In this document: in pieces, positions 49,288 through 57,821 of the stretch | Layout of the letters: each line of letters opens with the position of its first letter | How positions within the stretch are numbered: the stretch's first letter is position 1 | The notes under the pieces: model-generated | Told to the model about the DNA's origin: nothing | What the model saw: the letters and a program-made list of their open reading frames with translations, nothing else | Databases searched by the model: none | Made by a program: the position numbers and the translations under genes | Origin: an uncultured Lachnospiraceae bacterium | GTDB lineage: Bacteria > Bacillota > Clostridia > Lachnospirales > Lachnospiraceae | Assembly (NCBI GenBank): GCA_900316855.1 | Contig: ONEK01000017.1 | Coordinates: forward strand, 22,960 to 86,959 | Length of the DNA stretch: 64,000 nt | Reading direction: 5' to 3'

Positions 49288-52200
49288 TCAGACGCCGCGC
49301 ATCGTGAATTCGAAATGCAGCGGCCTGTCGTTCGGGAGCAGGTCCTCGTCGTGCGTCCTCGCGCCCCAGCTGTCATCACCGCCGACACCCATCTGCTGCA
49401 GGGACACGCGTACGATCGTGTAGTGAACCGGCGGCAGCTCGGTATGGTGCATGGCATTTTCAATCTCATCCGGTGTGTAGGGAAGCGCGGAGAAGTTCAT
49501 GTCCGTGCCTTCCTTCGCCGCAAACAGCAGTCCCCTTCCCCTGCGGTCCGTCACCTTCGCCCAGCGGACACCGGTATGATTGCCGCATTCCTGCGGCACG
49601 AGGTAGCGCGTCATGGAGCCGGAGGCGGTTGTCCTGTATATTCCAAGCTTTGCCCCGCGGTCTCTGTCGCAGTAGGTTTCCTCCGGTCCGTTTCCGTAAT
49701 ATTCCACCTGATCATAGTCCGCGTCCAGATGGAACAGCATGCCGAACTCCGGCATCGGAGCAAGCCCCGGAACCGGGGTATAGTCCAGCGCGAAGCCGAC
49801 GCTTCCGTCCGCACCCAGGCTGTATGTGACAAGACAGGTGCTCTGCGGAACCGTGTTGAGGAATACCTTCATCGTCACATCAACGCGGTCCCTGTGGGCA
49901 GCGATCTTCGGATACTCCTGTGTCTTTGCCGCAGGGTCAGGCTCCGCGGGCAGGATATGCTGATAGAGGCTTGCCAGCTTCCACTGTCCGTACCTGGCAC
50001 CCAGCTGGTTTCCCTTGTCGTTGTCGGTCAGTGCCCGCCAGAAATTCAGTCTCGGCGTTACCGCAATCAGTTCCTTCCCGCCATACCGGTAGGAGGTGAG
50101 CCCTCCTCCCGTCAGCTGCCCTCCGTTCAGGAACGAGATCAGGGCGTCAAAATTCCGTCCTGCTGCCCCGACATTGTAGACGCCGCGGATGATATGGAGT
50201 TCCCTCGCTGCGGCGCCGGCAGCGGCAGTAAGCTGTCCGCGTTCCACGGATTCCCGCAGCTGTGCGGCAGCCGCTGCCGGGTTTGCGCCCGCTTGCGCCG
50301 GTCCGGCCACCGTGCCGCTATGTTTCTCCACACGGAAAATTCCCTGACCGAACGCAATCTCATAGCCGGCATCCGCGTAGGGCGTCTTCTCCTTCAGCCG
50401 CACGGATATGACAACGGTGTATTCTCCCTCCTCATCCGGCACCGGCACAGGGAGTCGGATTTCCTCTTCCGAAAGGGGAGCCGTGCCGATGTCCACCGGG
50501 ACTTCCTGCAGCCGTATTCCGTTCCGTGAGAGCACCTCAAACGAATCGAAAGCGGTAAGCGGGGTAAAGAGGTGAAGATTCTTCACGATGCACCGGTCCT
50601 TGTCAACCCGGATCCGGACGTTCTGGTAGTTGAACTTCACCTCCTGCAGCTTCGGATAGTCCTTCCGGTCACCCGCGACAATTCCATTCCCGGAGAACGA
50701 ATAATCAGTCGGTCTCTCAAGGCAGTCACCGCCGTAGGCCTGATATTCAACGCCGTACCGGTCGCGCTTTCTCAGGGACTGATCCACGAAGTCCCAGATG
50801 AAGCCGCCCTGATAGCGCGGCTCTTCCTCTGCCAGGTCGGTATACAGCCCCATCCCGCCGTTGGAGTTGCCCATGGAATGCGAATATTCACAGCAGAGAA
50901 ATGGCTTTTCCTGATTCGCGGCGAGGAATTCCCGGATCGCCTTCACAGAGGGATACATCTGGCTTTCCATGTCACTGGTCACGTTATATGTTCTGTCGTG
51001 GAAGATCCCCTCGTAATGAACCAGGCGGTCCGGATCCAGTCTGTGGAACAGCCGCGACATCTCATAAATCACACTGCCGCCGGACGATTCGTTGCCGCAG
51101 GACCAGATCAGGATTGCGGGATGGTTCTTGTCCCTCTGGTAGCAGGAATTAACGCGGTCCAGCAGTACGTCCTGCCACTCCTTCTTATCGCCGGGAATGA
51201 TGGCGTCCTTCGGTGTGATGCCCGCTTCCGAGAGAGCCCAGGTTCCGTGCGTCTCCATGTTGTTCTCGGCGATCAGATAGAGGCCGAATTCATCACACAG
51301 CCGGTACAGCCTGGAATCATCCGGATAGTGACACGTTCGGATGGCATTGATGTTGTTCCGCTTCATGGTAATGAGATCGCGGGTCACCATATCGCGCGTC
51401 ATGCCGGCGCGTCCCGTGTCGCAGTTGAACTCATGGCGGTTCACACCGTTAAAAACGATGCGCCTGCCGTTGAGACACATCAGCCCGTTCTTCATCTCAA
51501 AGCGCCGGAAACCGATCTTCTCATGAATGAATTCGCAGGCCGCACCGGATTTGGCATGCAGCGTCAGGTACAGATCGTACAGGGCCGGATTTTCCGCACT
51601 CCACAGCTCCGGAGCGGCCGCCGTCTCACGCACCTCGTTGTGCTGCATGTTATCGATTTCGCCGGACAGAATCACCCTTCCGTTCCGCACCAGCTGATAT
51701 TCCGTATAGCCGAACCTGTGACGGGACGATTCCCGGGCCGGGGCATCCGCCGCAGGCCCGTCCGGGGAAATTCCTGCTTCGCCCGTCCGGGCCGGCACGT
51801 TCTGAGTGCCCTCATGGTCAGAACCGTTGTTAACTGTTCCGGTCATAAGATCCATGCTCAGCTCCAGCACGGCATTCTCATAGCTGTCATCCAGAAGTGT
51901 GCGGATCTTCAGATCATACAGATGCACCTCGGGTATCGTATACAGGTAAACGTCCCGGAAAATGCCGCTGAAGCGGTAGAAGTCCTGGTCCTCGAGCCAG
52001 CTCGAGGACGTCCACTTGAAAACACGGATAGCCAGCTTGTTGACTTCTCTGGTCAAATATGGTGTGAGATCAAATTCAGACGGAGTGAAGGTATCCTCGC
52101 TGTAGCCCACGTAGGTCCCGTTCAGCCAGAGTGCGTAACCGGATTCCACCCCCTGCAGGGACAGGAACACCGGACGGTTCTGCCAGGCTTTTGGAACAGT

Positions 52201-53103
52201 GAAATATTTTACATAGGAGCCGACCGGATTGAAACGGACCGGCGTCTTTCCCTCTTCCACCTCCTCGCGGCCGTCCCAGGGATATTCGTAGTTGCAGTAG
52301 GAGGGTGCATCGTACCCCTCCATCTGCAGATGGGCCGGTACACGGATATCATCCCAGCCGCTGCAGTCATAGGAAGTCTTCTCAAATCCGCGCACGGCGC
52401 TCTGCGGATTATTTGCGTATGAGAACTTCCACAGACCGTTCAGGGAACAGCGCAGCGACGTAATTCCCTCGCCATCCGGATCAGCCTCCATCTCCTGGCG
52501 GCTCGCGTACGCGATGTGATCCGAGTGCGCCGGCAGGGTATTTTCCTTAAAGCGCTCCGGATCATCAATGATCGAGGGATCGAAGCCGGACACGGAGCGG
52601 TTCCTGGTGATGCCTGCCCCGATGGCGCGGTAATCGAGCTCCTTCTCCGGGAAATACTGCTGCAGATAGGCATCCAGTTCCCCATGGAAGCCGTCGATGC
52701 ACTGCGTGATCAGATCCGTCCCTGTTTCAGCCCGGTAATCAGCTACACGTTTGCGAAAGCGCTGCAGTGTCCGCACGCTGACCGGCTGCACGACGGCAGA
52801 CGTAGTGTGCAGCGCTGTCTGGTAGCGCACGTCACAGATCAGCGAATTCACGGCATCCTGCTCATGCTGGCCGAAGATTTCCTCCAGGATCATCAGTCCG
52901 ACTGTCACATTCACCGGACTCGAAGGGCTCGTGGAATCCCGGGAATACAGCCTCGCAAACAGCTTCTCCTCAATCCGCGGGAAAATCCGGTCCGCGAACG
53001 CACCTGCCCAGGAGTTCTGAATCATCTCCCTCTCACGGTCTCCCAGCGACAGACTGCGGTCCCCCAGACCAAGCTGCTGATAATTGTTGGATGAAAATGC
53101 CAT
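49288..53103 (-). CDS. Fusion ORF: IS-transposase N-terminal domain + GH2 beta-galactosidase (LacZ type)
   Basis: One uninterrupted frame codes for 1271 residues. Residues 1-135 read as the N-terminal DUF772 domain of IS1182/IS5-type transposases (SPVNVTVGLMILEEIFGQHE; QPVSVRTLQRFRKRVADYRA); the catalytic DDE part is missing. From about 173 on it is a full LacZ: PAHSDHIAYASRQEME at the start, acid/base Glu672 in WSCGNES and nucleophile Glu739 in CCEYSHSMGN, then the C-terminal Bgal small domain. Hydrophilic insertions occur near 430-465 and 1010-1030. AAGGGGT precedes the ATG at 53103. A GTG at codon 171 with AGGA 9 nt upstream could give an unfused enzyme. Confidence 0.85.
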   Translation of the reverse strand: MAFSSNNYQQLGLGDRSLSLGDREREMIQNSWAGAFADRIFPRIEEKLFARLYSRDSTSPSSPVNVTVGLMILEEIFGQHEQDAVNSLICDVRYQTALHTTSAVVQPVSVRTLQRFRKRVADYRAETGTDLITQCIDGFHGELDAYLQQYFPEKELDYRAIGAGITRNRSVSGFDPSIIDDPERFKENTLPAHSDHIAYASRQEMEADPDGEGITSLRCSLNGLWKFSYANNPQSAVRGFEKTSYDCSGWDDIRVPAHLQMEGYDAPSYCNYEYPWDGREEVEEGKTPVRFNPVGSYVKYFTVPKAWQNRPVFLSLQGVESGYALWLNGTYVGYSEDTFTPSEFDLTPYLTREVNKLAIRVFKWTSSSWLEDQDFYRFSGIFRDVYLYTIPEVHLYDLKIRTLLDDSYENAVLELSMDLMTGTVNNGSDHEGTQNVPARTGEAGISPDGPAADAPARESSRHRFGYTEYQLVRNGRVILSGEIDNMQHNEVRETAAAPELWSAENPALYDLYLTLHAKSGAACEFIHEKIGFRRFEMKNGLMCLNGRRIVFNGVNRHEFNCDTGRAGMTRDMVTRDLITMKRNNINAIRTCHYPDDSRLYRLCDEFGLYLIAENNMETHGTWALSEAGITPKDAIIPGDKKEWQDVLLDRVNSCYQRDKNHPAILIWSCGNESSGGSVIYEMSRLFHRLDPDRLVHYEGIFHDRTYNVTSDMESQMYPSVKAIREFLAANQEKPFLCCEYSHSMGNSNGGMGLYTDLAEEEPRYQGGFIWDFVDQSLRKRDRYGVEYQAYGGDCLERPTDYSFSGNGIVAGDRKDYPKLQEVKFNYQNVRIRVDKDRCIVKNLHLFTPLTAFDSFEVLSRNGIRLQEVPVDIGTAPLSEEEIRLPVPVPDEEGEYTVVISVRLKEKTPYADAGYEIAFGQGIFRVEKHSGTVAGPAQAGANPAAAAAQLRESVERGQLTAAAGAAARELHIIRGVYNVGAAGRNFDALISFLNGGQLTGGGLTSYRYGGKELIAVTPRLNFWRALTDNDKGNQLGARYGQWKLASLYQHILPAEPDPAAKTQEYPKIAAHRDRVDVTMKVFLNTVPQSTCLVTYSLGADGSVGFALDYTPVPGLAPMPEFGMLFHLDADYDQVEYYGNGPEETYCDRDRGAKLGIYRTTASGSMTRYLVPQECGNHTGVRWAKVTDRRGRGLLFAAKEGTDMNFSALPYTPDEIENAMHHTELPPVHYTIVRVSLQQMGVGGDDSWGARTHDEDLLPNDRPLHFEFTMRGV

Positions 53104-53143
53104 AATGATACCCCTTGATTCCTGCTGTGTTACTGTTCCTCAC

Positions 53144-54694
53144 TCACAGAAGCGGTGCGATAAGGCGCAGCACGCAGCGTACGATCCGCATAAAGGCGTT
53201 CTGGTGTGTTGCGTAATGCTCCGTCACCTCCCGGCACTGCGGAAACAGGCTGCGGAAATCATCGCGGATTTCCTGCACCGCACTGCAGTCGTACAATACG
53301 CAGCCGTTCTCGAAATGATGATAAAGCGAGCGGTAGTCCAGGTTGATCGTGCCGCAGGTCGCAACGACGTCATCGGACACACACATCTTCGCGTGGCAGA
53401 AGCCGGGCGCATACTCGAAGATCCGCACACCCTTGTCCGCGAGATGCCGGTAGTAGGACCGGGTGATCGCATAGGTGATTTTCTTGTCCGGAATGCCCGG
53501 CGTGATGATCCGCACATCCACGCCGCGGCGCGCCGCAAGCGTCAGCGCCCTGTTCATTTCATCCGTAATGATGAGATACGGCGTGATGTAATAGGCGTAT
53601 CTGTGTGCCTGGTTTGCCACATTCAGGTAGACGTTTTCGCCGGTGTGTTCCTCGTCGAGCGGCGAATCCGCATAGGGCTGGACAAAGCCCTTGCCCGGCT
53701 TTGCCATCTTTATTTCGGGGAAATAGGGCTCGAAATCCTCGTCATCCGCATCATCCTGGTGAATGGCGTTCCACATCTCGAGAAACAGTACAGTGAAGCT
53801 CCGCACACAGGCTCCGGTGAGTCTCACACCCGTATCTTTCCAATGTCCGTAAGGGTGTGTCACTCCGAAATATTCGTTTGCAAGATTGTACCCGCCGGTA
53901 AAGGCGATTGTACCGTCGATAACCGTGATCTTCCTGTGATCGCGGTTATTCATGAAGATTGCCAGCACCGGTATGACGCGGTTGAACACACGGCAGCGGA
54001 TGCCATCCGCCTCCATCTCACGGATGAAGCTGCCGTTCAGGAAACCGATGGAGCCGATATCATCATAAAATACCCTGACGTCCACACCCTCTGCCGCCTT
54101 CTGCTTCAGGATGGCGCGGATCCTCGCGAAGGATTCCTTATCCTCGATGGCGTGATATTCCATGAAGATGAAATGCTCCGCCTTTGCAAGGTCCTCCAGC
54201 TGTGCTTCCAGTCCCTGCACTGCCTCCGGATAATACGTGACATCCTCCGCCCGGTAGAGCGGAAAGCAGCAGGTGTGAGACAGATACCAGGCAATGCCGG
54301 CCGGATCCGGCGACGCAGCCTTCAGTTCCTCCTGCACCTGCGGATTATTGTCCAGGATCGGCATGAGCCCGGCGTCAATCTTCTGAAAGCGGGCACGCAT
54401 CCTTGCCGTCGCGTCGCGCCTGCCCATGAGAAACCACAGGATCGATCCCAGAAGCGGCGCGACCATAATCAGCACAACCCAGGGCATCTTCATTGAGGCG
54501 TCCATGTGCGTGCCATAGATATACATGACCAGGAGCAGCGCCAGGACCTGCACAATCATGCTGATCCAGGTATAGGACTCGTCCAGCCACGCCAGTGCCG
54601 CGTAAATCCAGTAAATCTGGCTGACAACTGCCAGCGCCGCGAAAACGAGCCGCACTATCCCGTTTTTGGTATCGGTTTTTCGTTCTGCACGCAT
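53144..54694 (-). CDS. cls: Cardiolipin synthase (phospholipase D family)
   Basis: It condenses two phosphatidylglycerols into cardiolipin at the membrane. The 516-residue protein has N-terminal membrane helices (about 10-65) and two HKD motifs: HRKITVIDG near 250 and HAKMCVSDD near 433. The linker IVLIMVAPLLGSILWFLMGR is the usual nuclease-linked PLDc_N segment. It ends 40 bp before the fusion gene. Confidence 0.92.
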   Translation of the reverse strand: MRAERKTDTKNGIVRLVFAALAVVSQIYWIYAALAWLDESYTWISMIVQVLALLLVMYIYGTHMDASMKMPWVVLIMVAPLLGSILWFLMGRRDATARMRARFQKIDAGLMPILDNNPQVQEELKAASPDPAGIAWYLSHTCCFPLYRAEDVTYYPEAVQGLEAQLEDLAKAEHFIFMEYHAIEDKESFARIRAILKQKAAEGVDVRVFYDDIGSIGFLNGSFIREMEADGIRCRVFNRVIPVLAIFMNNRDHRKITVIDGTIAFTGGYNLANEYFGVTHPYGHWKDTGVRLTGACVRSFTVLFLEMWNAIHQDDADDEDFEPYFPEIKMAKPGKGFVQPYADSPLDEEHTGENVYLNVANQAHRYAYYITPYLIITDEMNRALTLAARRGVDVRIITPGIPDKKITYAITRSYYRHLADKGVRIFEYAPGFCHAKMCVSDDVVATCGTINLDYRSLYHHFENGCVLYDCSAVQEIRDDFRSLFPQCREVTEHYATHQNAFMRIVRCVLRLIAPLL

Positions 54695-54786
54695 GCTATC
54701 GACGCCTGCCTTTTGTGCTACACTGAATCAGGGCGGCCGCGGATTACTTCGCGGCTCACGCTTGCTTTATGAAAGATATTTACCTG

Positions 54787-54825
54787 ATTAAGGTGTCAAT
54801 ATTCATCGAGACAATATGACATACG
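54787..54825. repeat. Dispersed repeat, divergent copy 3
   Basis: The ends ATTAAGGTGTCAATA and ATGACATACG match copies 1 and 2, while the middle differs and is 3 bp shorter. It forms a clearer dyad, TGTCAATATT...AATATGACA. It lies directly upstream of the SDR start codon. Confidence 0.6.
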
Positions 54826-54837
54826 GAGTGATAAGCC

Positions 54838-55659
54838 ATGTATGACAGGAAACAGCGTTCCGCTCTGGTGACCGGCGCCTCCCGCGGAATCGGAAGAGCT
54901 ATTGCCGCGCTCCTCGCATCCCGGGGAATGAATCTCACACTCACCTGTGCCAGGTCGCAGGACGAGCTGATCTGCTTTGCCCGATCCCTCGAGGAAACCT
55001 ATGGCGTCAGCGCAACGCCCGTTCCCTGTGATATGTCGGATCCCGATGCCGTCCGGCATCTTTTTGACTCAATCGGTCACCTTGACATACTGGTCAACAA
55101 TGCCGGAATTTCCGTCACGGGTTTGCTGCAGGATCTCTCCGACGGGGAATGGAACCGGCTCGTCGGGTCCAACCTGAGCTCGGTATTTTACGCCTGCCGC
55201 TCCGCCATTCCGCTCTTTCTGGCGAACGACCCGGCTGATTCCTGCGGCGGAGGTACCCCTGCTGCAGATTCCGTCCTGTCCTTCTCCGATCCGGGGCGCC
55301 TGTCCGGGATCGGACCGGTGCGCGGCCGCATCCTCAATATCTCCTCGGTCTGGGGAAATGTCGGCGCTTCGTGTGAAGCAGCCTACTCCGCGACCAAGGG
55401 CGGCATCAACGCCCTGACCCGCGCGCTCGCGAAGGAGCTTGCACCCTCCGCTGTTCCGGTCAACGCCATAGCCTGCGGCTGCGTGGACACTGCCATGAAT
55501 GACAACCTCTCCGCAGAGGAAAAGGAAGCCCTCGCACAGGAGATCCCCGCCGGCAGGTTTGCATCCGCCGCAGAGATCGCGCGAAGTGCCTTAAGTCTCC
55601 TCTCCGCACCCGCCTACCTCACAGGCCAGATCGTCACCGTCGACGGCGGGTGGATCTGA
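54838..55659 (+). CDS. Short-chain dehydrogenase/reductase (FabG-like)
   Basis: The 273-residue Rossmann enzyme has TGASRGIG at 12-19, NNAG at 87-90, and the catalytic Ser169/170, Tyr183 and Lys187. A glycine/serine-rich insertion at about 130-163 between the NNAG helix and the catalytic serine is not in standard FabG, so a 3-oxoacyl-ACP reductase role is only one option. CGGAG lies 10 nt before the ATG. It is convergent with deoC. Confidence 0.87.
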   Translation: MYDRKQRSALVTGASRGIGRAIAALLASRGMNLTLTCARSQDELICFARSLEETYGVSATPVPCDMSDPDAVRHLFDSIGHLDILVNNAGISVTGLLQDLSDGEWNRLVGSNLSSVFYACRSAIPLFLANDPADSCGGGTPAADSVLSFSDPGRLSGIGPVRGRILNISSVWGNVGASCEAAYSATKGGINALTRALAKELAPSAVPVNAIACGCVDTAMNDNLSAEEKEALAQEIPAGRFASAAEIARSALSLLSAPAYLTGQIVTVDGGWI

Positions 55660-55678
55660 TCACGTCCTTCTGCATCCG

Positions 55679-56338
55679 TCACTTCATCTGCTTCACAAGC
55701 TTAATGATCCGGCTCGTTCCGAGACGGTCTGCTCCGAGGTCCAGGAACTTCTGCGCATCCTCGAGTGTTGAGATTCCGCCTGCTGCCTTCACCTTCACGT
55801 TCGGTCCGACATGCTCCCTGAGGAGCTTCACATCATCAAACGTAGCACCGCCGGTTGAGAAGCCGGTCGATGTCTTGATGTAATCCGCGCCGGATTCCGT
55901 GACGATTTCGCACATCCGGATCTTCTCCTCCTTTGTCAGAAGGCAGCACTCGATGATGACCTTCAGGATGTGGTCCCCGCACGCTTCCTTCACCTTACGG
56001 ATTTCCTCCAGCACACGGTCGTACCAGCCGTTTTTCACCCAGCCGACGTTGATCACCATGTCGATCTCCGATGCCCCGTTTGCGATGGCATCCTTTGCCT
56101 CAAACACCTTCGCCGCCGTCGTATCATACCCGTTGGGGAATCCGATCACGATGGTGATCGGCACACTGCCCTGCACATATTCCGCCGCTTCCTTACAATA
56201 CGCCGCGGGGATGCAGGCACTTGCCGTGCCGTACTTCTTCGCGTCATCGAGGATCCCCCGGATCTCGTCCCAGGTAGAATCCACATGCAGCAGTGTATGA
56301 TCCGCCGCCCTGATGATCTTCTCAAGTTCCATAGCCAT
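55679..56338 (-). CDS. deoC: Deoxyribose-phosphate aldolase
   Basis: It cleaves 2-deoxyribose-5-phosphate to glyceraldehyde-3-phosphate and acetaldehyde. In the 219-residue TIM barrel, Lys155 in [10 protein letters not shown] is the Schiff-base residue and Asp93 in EIDMV is the conserved acid. The start at 56338 has AGAGAGG 7 nt upstream; TTG 6 nt before it is less likely. Confidence 0.95.
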   Translation of the reverse strand: MAMELEKIIRAADHTLLHVDSTWDEIRGILDDAKKYGTASACIPAAYCKEAAEYVQGSVPITIVIGFPNGYDTTAAKVFEAKDAIANGASEIDMVINVGWVKNGWYDRVLEEIRKVKEACGDHILKVIIECCLLTKEEKIRMCEIVTESGADYIKTSTGFSTGGATFDDVKLLREHVGPNVKVKAAGGISTLEDAQKFLDLGADRLGTSRIIKLVKQMK

Positions 56339-56414
56339 ATTCAATACCTCTCTCCGTTCTGGATTTCATCTGTTTCAGTATATCAGAAGTGCATGTTTCC
56401 GGATACGCCGCCCC

Positions 56415-57821
56415 TCAATCCGTACCTTCGCCGGACTTTTCTTCCGCGCCGGAGTTCGGGTCCTTAGCGCTGTCATAGGCAGGATCCTGCGTGTATTCCT
56501 CATAGTGATCCGCACAGTACCAGCGCCTTGTGTCGGCGTCCTTTACGCTGTAGATACCCGATTTCGTACACCAGGTGTCGCTGCAGACATGGTTCACACG
56601 TGCCGAGTCCGTCATATAATAGAATGCGGCATTGCCCTTATTGGCCAGCTCGATCTTCTTCCTCGTGCGGAAGCCCTCCCTTACCGCGTCCGCTGTCTGC
56701 GGAACCGTCACGAGCTTCCAGTTGCGTGTCTGAGGGGAGGCGGCCAGCTTCTTATGGGTGTCCGCGTCCACACGCTCCGTGCGCAGCTTTTTGAAATCAG
56801 ACGAAAGCGCCCCGAGCATCCACGTGCCGTCCTCCCTGCCGCTGTAGTCATAATACCAGGTAAGCTTCCCGTTCCAGTCCTTCTGCGAATAGTCCAGCGG
56901 ATCGCCGCCGAATGTTCCGTCGAGCTCCCCCAGGGTAAAATCCTCCTGCATCATGAGGCTTGCTGCGGCGCTGCCGGGCGAGAGCACGGAATGAAGCCAC
57001 AGGTAGCTGGTGCCGACATCGTCTGCGCCGGCCACCTTCAGGTAGGGTGTGGTATAAACATAGTCCGCCGCGTTCCGGACCAGCTCCAGCAGCTGCGGGG
57101 CATCCTTCGTCTGGCCCGCCTGTTCCAGCCAGCTTTCCGCAGCCGTGAAATCATAGGTCAGGAGCGCGTTTCTTGCGAGTTCATAGCACGTATTCCGATA
57201 CTTCGTTTCGGAGTATTCATAATCTCCGAGGTCCAGAAGCTCCGCCGCGGCGGTTTCCGGCTTGCCGGCGCGGATGAGGGCATCGGCCCTTCCGTAGCGC
57301 GCAGCCTTTCTGATCTCCTCCGCCCCGGCACTGTCCTCCATGCCATCCAGCAGATCCAGTGCCTCCTGATACCGGGAGCGGTTGACGAGTGACTGTGCCT
57401 TTGCAAGCATCGTTTCCGTGATCTGCGCGGCGCTGTCCTTGTAGCTTCCCAGCTCCTCATACAGGGCGATGGCCTGGTCGTAATTCCCCCTCTCGCGCAG
57501 GTCATCGGCCTCAAGATAGCGGGCTTCCAGAATTTTCTCTTCGGAATCGCGGAACCCGTGCAGGGAGGAATACAGCGTCACAGCCTCCTCGTAGGAGCCC
57601 TCCTTCACAAGCCTGCCCGCCCTGTAATATTTCCAGGAGGGAATCAGGACGAAAACCGTCAGCAGCACCGCCGCAAGGAGCAGAACCAGGGCAGCAGCCC
57701 TCCTGCCCCGGCTTTTTCCGGTGGATTTATGCTTTTTTTCCGTTCCCTGATCCCGCTTTGCGGCGTCATCTTCCTTCAGTTGTTTCCTGTTCTCTTCAGG
57801 CAATACTTTCCGCAAGCTCAT
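56415..57821 (-). CDS. Membrane-anchored tetratricopeptide-like repeat protein with C-terminal Cys/His cluster
   Basis: I do not recognise a specific function. From the ATG at 57821 it has 468 residues: a charged cytosolic N-terminus, one membrane helix at about 42-62, then helical repeats (about 65-260) with TPR-like signatures such as YDQAIALYEELGSYKDSAAQ. The C-terminal third holds VCSDTWC and RRWYCADHYEEY, which could bind a metal. AAAGGCGG precedes the start. It overlaps the end of pgm by 26 bp in another frame, so coupled translation is likely. Confidence 0.75.
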   Translation of the reverse strand: MSLRKVLPEENRKQLKEDDAAKRDQGTEKKHKSTGKSRGRRAAALVLLLAAVLLTVFVLIPSWKYYRAGRLVKEGSYEEAVTLYSSLHGFRDSEEKILEARYLEADDLRERGNYDQAIALYEELGSYKDSAAQITETMLAKAQSLVNRSRYQEALDLLDGMEDSAGAEEIRKAARYGRADALIRAGKPETAAAELLDLGDYEYSETKYRNTCYELARNALLTYDFTAAESWLEQAGQTKDAPQLLELVRNAADYVYTTPYLKVAGADDVGTSYLWLHSVLSPGSAAASLMMQEDFTLGELDGTFGGDPLDYSQKDWNGKLTWYYDYSGREDGTWMLGALSSDFKKLRTERVDADTHKKLAASPQTRNWKLVTVPQTADAVREGFRTRKKIELANKGNAAFYYMTDSARVNHVCSDTWCTKSGIYSVKDADTRRWYCADHYEEYTQDPAYDSAKDPNSGAEEKSGEGTD

